Shown piece after piece: positions 34,268 to 44,874 of a stretch of DNA of 64,000 nucleotides (position 1 is its first letter; the number at the start of each line of letters is the position of its first letter). This DNA comes from Schistocephalus solidus (taxonomy: Eukaryota > Platyhelminthes > Cestoda > Diphyllobothriidea > Diphyllobothriidae): the NCBI GenBank assembly GCA_017591395.1, contig WEDG01000756.1, positions 62,001 through 126,000 of the forward strand, read 5' to 3'. The notes under the pieces are model-generated. The model made no database searches. It had not been told where the DNA came from and worked only from the letters and a program-made list of their open reading frames with translations. A program made the position numbers and the translations under genes.

Positions 34268-36170
34268 ATGTGCCTGCTCACCATCTCAATTTCAGCAACG
34301 AGCTGGTCAACCGGCTAGCTAACCTCCCAGTCGCCGACAAGGACGCCTTCGTGGAGAACCGCTGGTGCCAACTGAGGGACACAGTCCAATCCGCCGCCCT
34401 GGATGTCCTCGGACGCGCACGAATTTAACACCAGGGCTGGTTCGATGACAACAACGCAGCCAGTGACACCCTGCCGGCCGAGAAGAACCGGTTGCAGAAA
34501 GCGCACGTTGATCGTCCTACCGATGTAAACAAGGAAGTCTTCTATCGAAAGCCCCATCTTAAGCAGCAGCGGCAGAGGGAACTGCAGCACACTTGGATGG
34601 CTCATAAAGCTGAGGAGACCCAAGGGTAAGCGGACAGTCGCGAATGGAAGACCATATTCGCCACCAGCAAGGCTGCCTACGGGCCTCCCGTCAAAGGAAC
34701 CGCTCCTCTTTTCAGTGATGACGGAACTAGACTCTTCCCTTAGAAGACGCAAATCATGAAGCGCTGCGTCGAGCATTTTAGAAACGTTCTCAACCAACCC
34801 TTCACCATCTCCGATACCGCTATCGATCAACAGCCTCAAGTGGAAACCAAAGCTTATCTCGAACTCCTGCCCTCCCTCCAAGAAACAATCGGGGCAATGC
34901 AGCAACTCTCCTGTGGGAAAGCACCCGGATTGGACGCGATCCCTGCAGAGATCGACAAGCATGGGGGCCCCAACAGATGCACCAGCTCACAGCGCTTTTC
35001 CAGGAGATGTGGCACAATGAACAGGTGCCATAATCGTCCAACTCTACAAACAGAAGGGGAACCGCCAACTCTGCGACAACAACTGAGGAATCTCACGGCT
35101 CAACATTGTCAGGAAATCTTCGTCCAAATTCCCCTTAATTGTCTCAGAAGCCACATAGAACAAGGATTCCTCCCAAAAAGTCAAGACAGTTTGCACCCTC
35201 ACCGTGGTACCACCGAAATGAACTATGCCGCACGTCAGTTTCTGGAGAAGTACCAGGAGATGCGGACTCACCTTTACTCAACCTTCGTGGATCTGACAAA
35301 AGCCTTCGACATGGGGAATCGTGAATGACTGCGGAAGATCATGCCAAAATTAGTCTTTCCATAGCGATTCACTCATATGGTGCGTCAGCTCCATGACAGC
35401 CTGGTGGAGCTCGTCACGGACAAGGGAACCGTCTCTAAGGCATTCACAGTGACCAATGGAGTGAAGCAGGGCTGAATCCTCGCGCGCACCTACAACGCAG
35501 CTCGCATCAATTTCAATGGCGCTCAACTGTAGCTGTAGACACCTTCACCTTCCTGTGCAGCAATTTCGCACGCATAACCAAAATCAACGATGAACCCGCT
35601 CACCGGATCGCCATAACCAGCCAAGCCTTTGAACGTATGCAGAACATCGGTTGGAATCGGCACGATCTCCACCTCAGAACCAAACTCAAGATGTCAAAAG
35701 CCGTCATTTTGTCGACGCAGCTGTATGGAACAGAGAACTGGATGATTAACCAAAAGCAGGCACGGAAACTCAAACACTTCCCGCTCAGCTCTCTCCGCAG
35801 TATACTAAAGCTGAGATGGCAAGACATGATCCCGAAAACAGAAGATTTGGAACGAACGGGCGTCCTCAACATCTGTGTCCAGCTGAGACAACTGAAAATG
35901 CGCTGGATCGGTCACTTCGTGAGGATGGACGATGAGCGTCTACCCAAATGACTGTTCTATGGAGATGTCGACACGGGTTTCATCTCAAATGGGTCAAGTG
36001 CGACGCTACAAGGACACTGAAGATTTCCCTGAAGCAACTGCAGATCAGCCCGGTAAAACTGGGAGGACCACACCCGGAACGGACTGGCCTGGAGGATCAC
36101 AGTGAAGACAGGGCAGCAATCTACGAAGGCAACCGGATCACCGCCACCAAAGCCAAAAACGGCCCGAAAG
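34268..36170 (+). pseudogene. LINE copy 2 RT remnants
   Basis: 34756-34970 gives KRCVEHFRNVLNQPFTISD and QQLSCGKAPGLDAIPAEI, the segment that copy 1 lost. 35270-35325 gives YSTFVDLTKAFDMGNRE, the start of the palm. A deletion follows NGVKQG (35460). 35637-35950 gives [38 protein letters not shown] and [16 protein letters not shown], the usual C-terminal region after RT. No intact active site. Confidence 0.85.
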
Positions 36171-36479
36171 TCACCAGCTTCCCGTGCCCACACCACCAAT
36201 GCCTAAGCTCTTTCAAAATGCCCACACGGTTAACATACTTTCCGCGTGCGAATGGGCTTGGTCGGACACTTTCGGATGCAATGCAACGAAAATCCAAAAA
36301 CATCAACTTATGCATCAACGAAAATCTCCGCTGCTTACTCTGCGTCGGACCACAAGACAACCAGCAATGACACTATTTCCCCCACTCCAACCACCGAAGT
36401 GACCTCATCCCACCACTCCTCACCTGATATCACCACCAACATCACCAGAACCACCACGAGCAGCGATGAGGACTAGTTC

Positions 36480-37020
36480 CTAACCTGTCTTCATTGCGAT
36501 CGCACATTCACCTCACGCATTGGCCTAGTCAGTCACTTGCGAATCCATCGTACATAGACTGCTGAACAAGTGCCTGAAGCACTAACCCACGGTAGAGATC
36601 AGCACATCCATTGCCCTCACTGCCCTCGCGCATTCACACATCGTATACGCCTATTTGGCCATATGTGAATCCAAGACAATGGAATTCCCCGCAATGTCAA
36701 CAGCAACGATACCCCACGCACACCATCCGATCCTGCCATTCTTACCACCACTGCCATCAACACTACCACAAACGACAACCCTCAAATCCCTCCCGATTTC
36801 TCCTATCAACACTGCAATTGCAACTTCACCTTACGCATCGGCCTGATCGGTCACTTGTGAATGCATCGCACGGAGGCTGGTGAACCAGTGCCTGGGGCTC
36901 TGAAATACAGTCGACAAACACGTCTCCATTGCCCTCAGTACTCCCACACCTTTACAAACCGAATGGGCCTATTAGGTCACATGCGCCTCCATGACAACCT
37001 ACAGTATGCCATTGTAGACT
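36480..37020 (+). pseudogene. LINE copy 2 C2H2 zinc-finger tail
   Basis: Four fingers at regular spacing: LTCLHCDRTFTSRIGLVSHL (36484-36555), IHCPHCPRAFTHRIRLFGHM (36606-36670, TGA after GHM), FSYQHCNCNFTLRIGLIGHL (36800-36865, TGA before Met-His), and LHCPQYSHTFTNRMGLLGHM (36925-36995). Cys/His spacing is C-x2-C-x12-H-x3-5-H. A nucleic-acid-binding role for the retrotransposon protein is inference. Confidence 0.85.
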
Positions 37021-37089
37021 AAATCACATCAACGCACACTACCTACACCAATACATACAAAACACCCTCACCATCACCATGCACCTAAG

Positions 37090-37540
37090 AATATCACGAT
37101 GTCCTAGAAACTGTGGCTTGGAAGGTTGCCAATCTGACGCTTACACCAAACAACACCTTCGGCCAGTGCGTGTTGTGCGTTGTGTGGCTGACCAGTGGAC
37201 TGGGAGACAGACGGCGCTGGCTCCTCCATACCACCTGATTTAGTGAATCCTAGGGTGTTGTTATGGGGGGCAGGTCATGCTGTGGCGCGTTAAGATGTGA
37301 ACGCCGGTCTGTCAGCCAATGCAACCATTTGCGCATCAGATAACTGATGGGCTCGGATGGTGGTCTGATTGTGGGGTGGAGAAGAGTGCGGTTTACGGCT
37401 CAGCGCAATTTGCTCAGTATAAACAAACGAACGTGCTTTAAACTATCACGGTGCACTGAAAGCTGTGACTTGAAAGGTTGCCAACTGACCGAATAATTCT
37501 GACCGCGTGGTCAGTCCCATGTGTACGCTTGATAAGACGA
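37090..37540. repeat. dispersed repeats downstream of LINE copy 2
   Basis: 37095-37245 matches, reversed, the repeat at 22835-22970 ('gtggcttggaaggttgcc', 'gtgtggctgaccagtgg', 'ggctcctcc'). 37435-37530 holds another copy start ('gtgacttgaaaggttgcc'). Confidence 0.6.
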
Positions 37541-38355
37541 TACAATATACTATCACATATTTTGTAAACCTGAAATGTGCTGTTCAAAATTCCTATCTCT
37601 TTGAAGGGGACTTTACTGCAGAATGTAATCTTATTCTAAGTTTTCTCAGTTTGGTTTTTAAATTCTGCTGAGTTGCCCTAATATCTAATCCTTTTTCTGT
37701 TTTCTAAGTTTACATTCAATTTTGCAGTATTACGAATTTGGCTTAAGCTCCATTTGTTTGACAGATGTTATCCATAGCTCTGAAAATTAGTTATCCCTTA
37801 TACATCTTTTAAGATTCGTGTTATGGTATCCAAAGCGGAGTATGTTATTTGTATGCAATAAATTTTTTCCCATTCTCATATGATTAACCAGGAACTATCG
37901 AGTTTGCCAAAGTGAAAATATTGTTTTTTTGGTTTACTGCTAAAAGTGCCAAGCCATTTAGAAGCTTTAAGATCCCCATATTATTTTATACGTATATTAA
38001 CAATTTTTTTGACTTATTGTTCAATAAAAGTAACTTTGTCGTCAATTTCACAAGCTTGTTTTACTCTTTCAGAGATGACAACACAATTTATAAAAACGCG
38101 CCTAATATAATTTATACCATTTGTTTTCGGGGATGCAAACAGAAATGTTTCTTCAGGATAAAAGACTCGTAGAACGCATTAACCAAATAATAAGTACGAT
38201 GTGTCATTTATATAATTCCTGAAGGCGAGTCGAATGGATCTAGATTTCGTGCAAATCCGGATGATCTCGAAAACATGGTATTTAGTTTTCTATCGGTTTT
38301 ATTTTACTATTTAGCCAACGAACGTTCAGTAAGCTGAAAATTGACAAGTTTTCAT
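37541..38355. other. AT-rich stretch, no recognised feature
   Basis: The base composition drops visibly in GC here compared with the preceding 37 kb, and none of the repeat families of the window is present. No frame is supported. Confidence 0.45.
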
Positions 38356-38359
38356 AATC

Positions 38360-38570
38360 TTATTTGAAAAGGCCATACTCTTTACGCTTCGAAGAATGCA
38401 CAAATTCAAATCAAGATTCGATTGCTTATCCCGAAATTGTCCCAAGGATTCGGAGCTCTGGTAACCGCCAGTCATCGAACAATATTCCCGGGAAGTACCC
38501 TCACGATCAAGCAAACAACTCGGTTTGGAATTCAAATTTTGAGAAGGAATCATCCTGCCAACCAAATGTT
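38360..38570 (+). CDS. candidate N-terminal exon of the coiled-coil gene
   Basis: A frame of about 70 codons (KRPYSLRFEECTNSNQD..., ending ...ESSCQPNV) ends in phase 0 at a good donor, GTGAGT (38571). That matches the phase 0 start of exon A. It is polar, rich in Asn/Ser, and stands out from the AT-rich surroundings, which would favour stops. The acceptor is not clear ('ttgaaaag' near 38361 is possible). No domain is recognised, so this is a tentative exon only. Confidence 0.3.
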
Positions 38571-39554
38571 GTGAGTCATTTGACCGTTTCCATGACTTTT
38601 TAAAAATTCATTGAGAAAATTGAATTTTTTCAGTGTACTTCATTAACGAGCAAGCTAAAAAATTAAGTTCCTGTTCTTATATTTGATTCACAAAAAGGCA
38701 GAAAATCTGACAAAACCATATATCCCTTTAGCTTTTTCATTTGCGCATCCATATAATTTTACCGACTTACCGCAATTTTCCTATAACAGCAGTATTACAG
38801 TTGGCAGTACAATGCGACGAAAAAAGGTTTTGCTACAGAAATATCAACAAAAGAACAACCTGTTTGTAGGACTTACTTCAATGCCTACTTTAATTAATAC
38901 CTCAAAGTGTCTGCATACCAGAAAATCATATTGATTAACGTTTTTAAACGATGTTGGACAGATTTAGATATGTTGTTTTATCTATATCGGAAAAATATAG
39001 TATTTATTTAACAGCGCAGTACTGAGAAGAAGTTGTCCTTCAAAGACATTGGTAAACTGCCTTTTAAACTATTTTGGGTTATTAAAAACAACTTGAATGC
39101 AAATGATCTTCAGATGCTAGGCAGGTGTTATGATCACAGAGTCGGAGCACAATCCTTAATAGTCTATTAAAAAGCATTTAGTCAGGACTAATAACACAAA
39201 AGGAATGAGAAGGATGTTTTATCTTCTTCTTGAAAATCAATCAGTGATTATGTTCAGCGTACAACAAAAATCCGACGTCTTTTACCTTCTCGAAAGTAAC
39301 ATCAGACCCACGCGACTTGTAAAGTTAACCCAATAATTTACGCAGCATAAAACCTGAATGCTGTTTAAAAAGTTTTGGACAGAAAACATGCAATCTTTTA
39401 AACTTGTTTCGAAATACTCCCTCAAAAATTTGTACTAGCCAATTAAGTTCACAAGAATTCGCGTAAAATTTTTGAATTAAGCATATGCTAAAATACTGAA
39501 AAAAACATTATTGTAATCAGAGATTGAGGTGCCTCCTTTTGTTATTCACCACAG
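38571..39554. other. AT-rich sequence before exon A
   Basis: A second polar frame (38683-38934) is open in AT-rich sequence but has no good splice sites. Nothing else is recognised. Confidence 0.35.
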
Positions 39555-39737
39555 ATCTCGCAGGAGGACATAATTAACGTGATTGATACTCTTCGAGCGG
39601 AACTTATAGCTGCGCGAAAAAAGTCAGAAGCCTTGGAAATGGAGAAGCGGAAACGAAGTTGGGAAAAAGAAAATGAACTTCTTGAGTTGGAGAGTTCTCT
39701 TAAATCATTAATTCATGCCACTCATGCTAAAGACCGA
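39555..39737 (+). CDS. coiled-coil protein, exon A
   Basis: 61 codons between acceptor 'tcaccacag' and donor GTACGT; an alternative acceptor nine bases in keeps the frame. It encodes EDIINVIDTLRAELIAARKK, SEALEMEKRKRSWEKENELL, and ends HATHAKDR. Heptad-like Leu/Ile spacing with many Glu/Lys shows a coiled coil. It is the first confidently called exon of a gene that continues to the right end. I cannot name the protein; centrosomal or cytoskeletal coiled-coil proteins look like this, but so do many others. Confidence 0.75.
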
Positions 39738-40622
39738 GTACGTTTAATTTATATAAATACGACGATTTAGACTTTCAATTCTGACGATCTTAGAAAATGA
39801 CAGTTAGGAAACTAAGTACCTATTAAAGTTTTCGCTCGTGCAAGATTTTCTCGAGGAATAACTAATATGCAGTGTATTCAGTTAATCAATGGAGAAAAGA
39901 TAAAACGTTGGTTTGATAGGTATGCATACAGGTATTTACTACCGCAAATGTTCATTGAAACACACTACTTTTTAAGAGATACAAAATAACCGATTACTTG
40001 AGTGCTTCGTTTTTGGAGTAACTTCCACAGTTTATGATTTTGGAAGGCATATAAAATCATATAAATGCGTAGACAACGGCCAAAAAGTAATACAATTGAG
40101 CGCATTATTAGTCACTAGCTTCCCCTTGGCAAATTTTGAAATAATAAAATCTTTTTAAGCGTTTTTTGGCTCAAAAGCTTTCACTATTATTTCGTATATG
40201 GGAAAAATATAAAATCTGAAATGCATCTAGACATTCGACGTGGCACCTTTTCCGACTGTCGAGACTGCACGCCATTATGGAGACGAGTGTGCGCGCCAGT
40301 CAAGCAGGCCCACGGAAAATACTCGAGAAGTATTTTTAAGAAGGACTAATTCCGGGTAAATTTACGAATTTAAAATTCATAAAGCGCGTGCACACTTAAT
40401 TTATCAATATCGTTTTTGCTAAAACAGAAGACTATATATTGAGGTTTAATATTCGCATAATGTTTTTACCCCCTTTCGCAAATATAATGTCAGCTTCTGG
40501 TAGAGGTCAGGTTATGTGTTCTGTGCACAATCTAGACTCGGTAAAGTATGTTTGAGTTTTTTTATTTTATTTATCTACTTATTGAAAAAAACAATATCTC
40601 ATATTTCCTTCCAGCCGCGGAG

Positions 40623-40672
40623 GCAAAAAAAGATTTACAAATTAAAAACAAAATGGCAAGCAACCTTTTTAG
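40623..40672 (+). CDS. coiled-coil protein, exon B0 (short)
   Basis: A 50-base exon (AKKDLQIKNKMASNLF plus two bases). The start follows 'ccgcggag' in phase 0, fitting exon A, and the end AG|GTTTTT leaves phase 2, fitting the single leading G of exon B. An acceptor eight bases earlier ('cttccag') would need another donor in exon A. Short, but phases agree on both sides. Confidence 0.55.
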
Positions 40673-41189
40673 GTTTTTTGTTTCAGAATAAAAATACACG
40701 AATACAACTACTGTTGTATGTTTTTACTGAAGAGTATCCGATAATAGTTTCTGAAATACTTAACGCACCATTTTTCGTCCTGGAGTTTGCACATGGCAAG
40801 AAGGCGCCTTTGACTTTAACTGATTGTACAGAAGTCTTTAACAATTCACTGAACCGAAAAATCTATACATCGGAAGAAACAACTAGGTTCGAAATTTGAA
40901 TATACCCATGAGTTGTATTAATTCTTTGTTTGTCACGAATTATATTTGAACTTTATTGGTATACGCATTGCATAATGCACATGTGCTATAAGTGACTGGT
41001 TTAGATGATCACAGTTTATACAAGTGGATTTTTCAAAGTATTCCTTATGTAAGCGTACCCTCAAGACATAACTGAACCATTTGATTTTTCTTAGTCTGTT
41101 ATCATGCTGAAATTACGTCTTTGCTTATTGTTAAATGATTTATGCAATTTCTAAGAAACGAAAAACAAACTTTCTTGACGGCAAAGCAG

Positions 41190-41331
41190 GGGGGGCACGG
41201 AAGAGCAATCGCTCAAAATTGTCATTCAGCATCCAGATCTTCCTGAAAAGTCCCTATATCGAAAAGAGCGAGAACCAGACTATCTAGCAGAATTGGAGGA
41301 ACAGTTAGCAGAAAATGATAAAAAGGCTGAG
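41190..41331 (+). CDS. coiled-coil protein, exon B
   Basis: Bounded by 'gcaaagcag' and the strong donor GAG|GTAAGT. It encodes GGTEEQSLKIVIQHPDLPEK, SLYRKEREPDYLAELEEQLA and ENDKKAE. The first part is not helical-repetitive (HPDLPEKSLYRKERE) and may be a conserved motif useful for identification; the second part is coiled coil. Ends in phase 0. Confidence 0.8.
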
Positions 41332-43794
41332 GTAAGTAAAATCCTGAATCGCTTCAACACTTAATTACAGTCTTCTTATTTGCTCCCCATTGTATACTTG
41401 TACATAAAATAGTGAGCATACCGAAGAGGCAGTCTTTTTCTATACCCGGCTCTATTCTCCTAAAAGGCAGAAAATATTTGCTGGCAGTATCTTCTGCTGG
41501 GACTGGGGATTTCCACTAGAATTCATATGCTTAAGACGCAGAGACCGAAAAAAATTGGAAAACTATACTCGCGTTTTGTGGACTTAACATATTCAGAGTT
41601 GTCGGTTTATTTGCCCCTTCGAGGATTTGACGGTAGATTAAGCACATAGACGCTTTTAAAAGAAGTGGACATGCTTTTGCGTCGACATTTGGTTGAAATT
41701 TTGATTGACATCTCATGAGCTAGCACATCTGCTGCAGGTATGAGTGGCCTTACAGACTGAGCGCCGTAATGTGGTCATTTAGGATAATCATCAGCCTATT
41801 TAAAAGAGCATGTCCAGGCACCTTTGATGATAGCGGTTCTTAGCATTCCTGAGTTCAGTGGGCCAAAGGGCACAAAAAACTGGACATTACTGACGTTGAA
41901 TACCGCATAAAAAGGCTATAACTACTCTCGTTATCATTCAAAAATTAAACTTTCAGTGTCCCACGGGTGATTTTCATTTCGGAAACGCTATCACGCTATT
42001 TGCTTGTTCACAATGTCCTGCCATCCAACGAGGTTTGTGGGTGGTGGTGGTGGTGGTAGTGGGGAATGAGTGCCACGCCGGAAAAGACGATTGACTGAAG
42101 CACCTAAACCAATGCCTCTAGTTATCCATAGAGACCACTGCAATGGTCTTCCTGCATGGCCTCTTAGGATTATACCAATGTGTCCTCTACTGCCAAAAGT
42201 CAGTGCCTACGAAGTACGAAACCCTAGTAAAAAAACTTCCAGCTGACATCCAAAACAATAGGGTATGTCATTGGCTCGACGATAGCATACCGATCCTGTC
42301 TCATATGACTAAAATAATGACATTCTTTTCAAATTCATAAAAATACGGACACCTCAGAAGGCAATGACTAAAGAGACAAAACCTAAAATTATATCACCCC
42401 AGAGGCTTTTGCTGGCATTCCCTGAACAGGCTCCTCGTCGTTAGACATAGAAGAGGAGGTGAAACACAAATGTTGTCTTCGAAAGTGTGATGGCCTCACT
42501 GGATAAACATCCAGACCATCCGGCTCTACGATGGCAAGTTGTCTGGGCGTTGATGTTTTGCCAACAGAAAAGAAACGTTTGGAATTTACCGCATATGGAT
42601 AACATCACAGCTTTCTCTTACTATTTATAAGAGGAACTTCAAAGCGCAATGTTTCCACAAGGAAACCCCACCGTCTCAGATGGGTCATTCACGTTCTGCG
42701 TCCTTAAGGGGTACTCGTTTTTGAAATAACCATTTTCAAGTTTCTGTCCAGCTAGGCACCGCAGTCTTTGTGGATTGCTTGAAGATGTGAAAGATGTGGT
42801 GGATTCAGACAGAGAGAAATTCTGGGACCCAGTAGTCTTCAGTGTCAAAACTGCAAGCCCGACGGAAATCCTATTACAAAGGCCTGGATCGAGATCGCAG
42901 AGCATGAGATACACTTACCAGTGGTATGGGGACCCTGTAGTCGGCCATAACAGCATTGGCATTAGCTCAAGTAAATCCACAGCAATCTGATTTAACCTAT
43001 TTCGAATAGTGGAAACCAGAGTGCGTACCGGTTAAAACTCCTTAAGAGACCTACAAGGTCTCCACATAGCAACCATACATACAAAGTAGAGAAAAGTGGG
43101 AGAGAAGGTGCAGCCCCGTTCAAATCAACGGCTCACTTTGCTGGACTTCAAACTGCCTGTAACAAGGCTCCGTTTTAATTGAAGGAAACCAGTGGACGCT
43201 GAGTGGGTCTTAAGAAGAAACCATGGGGAGGTTTCGAAAATTACTCTAGCATCATGGGCAAGCTAATGTATCTTTAATATTTCACAGATTAGGAATTATG
43301 AATTAGGTAAAGCATATTTTCTGAAACAATGCTATTGTAAATTATGTAAATTTCACCGATTGAAATGATTGTTTGGAACAAAGGGAATACTTATATCACC
43401 TGCGTTGTCCATAAATACCGCGCCTCCGATGAGGTGAGTAGAATTCAGGAACTCAGAATAACATACCGAGGTGGTAGCTGTTAGCTCGCATAGATAAAGC
43501 CATATTGATAACCGTTACACTGGAGACCATCTGAAACGCGTCGCAGGATAAAATTTGATCCATAGAATCCTGCTTATTCCAAAAAAACGTCCGCCCACCA
43601 TCGATGTTCCATTAAAGGTTTTACTTTCCTTTTTATCATGGTACTTTTAAGAGACTCGCCACTTCGAATGCAATGCGTTTTTCCCAGGCGAAAGGCAAGA
43701 ATGCCGGGATCCAAAACAGAAGAGTCTCCGTATTGGTCATGGTTTCTGAACACTAGGAGTCTAAGCATTGTAAATCGCAAAAGGGTGCTTACGC
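41332..43794. other. coiled-coil gene intron
   Basis: Short frames on both strands without domains; a short GGT/GTG tract lies at 42034-42060. No shared repeat recognised. Confidence 0.4.
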
Positions 43795-44100
43795 ATCGGG
43801 TATAGGGCTCACTCGTCCCGTTGTTCCGTTGGCTCACTCTCGAGCGTCGCCAGCAGCCACACAGCGGCTAGTAATATAGGCAGAATGACATTACCGATAA
43901 AGACAATGAAGACTGGAATGGCCATTTCTAGCTTATTAGCTTTCATCAGCCAGCCACACCCAATCTCAGGTGGTGCATCCCCTGAGGATCGAACAAGCGA
44001 ATGGTTGGCTAGAAGTCCAACAAACCAACAATTTAGTCACAAGCTCGTTATCCTGTCGGTTTCCGAGTAAGACTATCAATAATGGTAGATTGTCAATTAC
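43795..44100 (-). mobile_element. hammerhead SINE, minus copy with compensatory stem II
   Basis: The minus module at 43911-43955 has stem I GGCTGG/CCAGTC, core CTGATGA, and stem II AGCT/AGCT. Stem II thus has A-U where the consensus has G-C, so pairing is kept by two changes. GAAA and ATT are intact. The tail lies at 43795-43905 ('ctcactcgtcccgttg', 'cagccacacagcggctag') and the tRNA-like part at 43980-44060. Confidence 0.75.
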
Positions 44101-44397
44101 TGCTCGGTTACGCCACACTGGTCAGGTTTTGCCGTACCATCAGAAATCTTGGAATAATTGGCAAAATAACCCATGCCCTTGTTTATCGTAAAACATGTTG
44201 AACCTGGAGACTGACCAGTCTTACCTAATTTTGATAAGTTCTTCATTAAAGTTTTGCCCTAACTAGTTCTGGACGTTGGGGTCACAATTAGATTTATCCT
44301 GAAGCTGCATCTCATCGAAAAATAATTGTGCAAACGATAAAAGCCTATTCCTTTGTAGCTAATGATATTCTAGATATGACTTTTTTAATTGCTACAG

Positions 44398-44534
44398 GAC
44401 AGGACATCCGCAATCGTGCAGAAACTCCAGGCCCTCGAACAGACTCTTCAAAAGTCCGAGAAAAACGAGGCTCAAATTCAAAGAGAAAACACAAGGCGCG
44501 ACCAGATCAGTCGCCCCGCGTAGAATCCATGCAG
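44398..44534 (+). CDS. coiled-coil protein, exon C, with a likely one-base deletion
   Basis: After 'ttgctacag', phase 0, it encodes DRTSAIVQKLQALEQTLQKS and EKNEAQIQRENTRRDQISRP, a clear coiled coil. It then meets a TAG at 44521. The donor CAG|GTACCG at 44535 gives 137 bases. One more base would remove the stop, yield VESMQ at the end, and give the phase 0 that exon D needs. So either the assembly lacks one base in the 'cgccccgcg' stretch or the allele is broken. An alternative reading frame here (44401 on) is open but not coiled-coil-like. Confidence 0.65.
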
Positions 44535-44694
44535 GTACCGAAGACGCCACTTTTGTTGCTTCCATCTCGTCTCTAGGAAAAAGGCCTAAACGCCGAGCTA
44601 GGCAGAGAAATTCAGCTCATCATAGCCTGTTCGATCCATAGAGGGCATGCTACTTTTCATCCCACACCCTTGTTACTCTTTCCTTTTATGCTAG

Positions 44695-44874
44695 GGGGAC
44701 AGATCTAGGAAACAGTACGAAGAATTATATGGGTCGGCTGTAGAAGCCCTGGAACTTGGGAAGCATATTCTCAAAGACGTGGACGAGACGGCATTTAACA
44801 GTCTGTTTACAATTGGCCACCGGGGGGTTCATGCGCTACCGTCAATAATCTTCTGCCTCTATTCGGCTATTCGA
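44695..44874 (+). CDS. coiled-coil protein, exon D
   Basis: Exactly 60 codons between 'tatgctag' and CGA|GTAAGT. It encodes GDRSRKQYEELYGSAVEALE, LGKHILKDVDETAFNSLF, and a non-helical end TIGHRGVHALPSIIFCLYSAIR. The hydrophobic last third is unlike the rest of the protein. An earlier donor would fit better structurally, but none in the right phase is visible. Confidence 0.65.

Larger units (their letters stand above)
33536..37020 (+). mobile_element. APE-type LINE, copy 2, with zinc-finger tail
   Basis: A longer but more decayed copy of the element at 24240. It starts abruptly near 33536 inside the endonuclease region after (CA)n, so it is 5'-truncated. It continues through APE, linker, RT and C-terminal parts to a C2H2 finger array at 36480-37015. 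It has many stops and frameshifts and an in-frame (CATCAT)n near 33790. The RT catalytic region (after 35480) is deleted. Comparison with copy 1 gives the complete gene order: APE, RT, C2H2 fingers. Confidence 0.85.
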
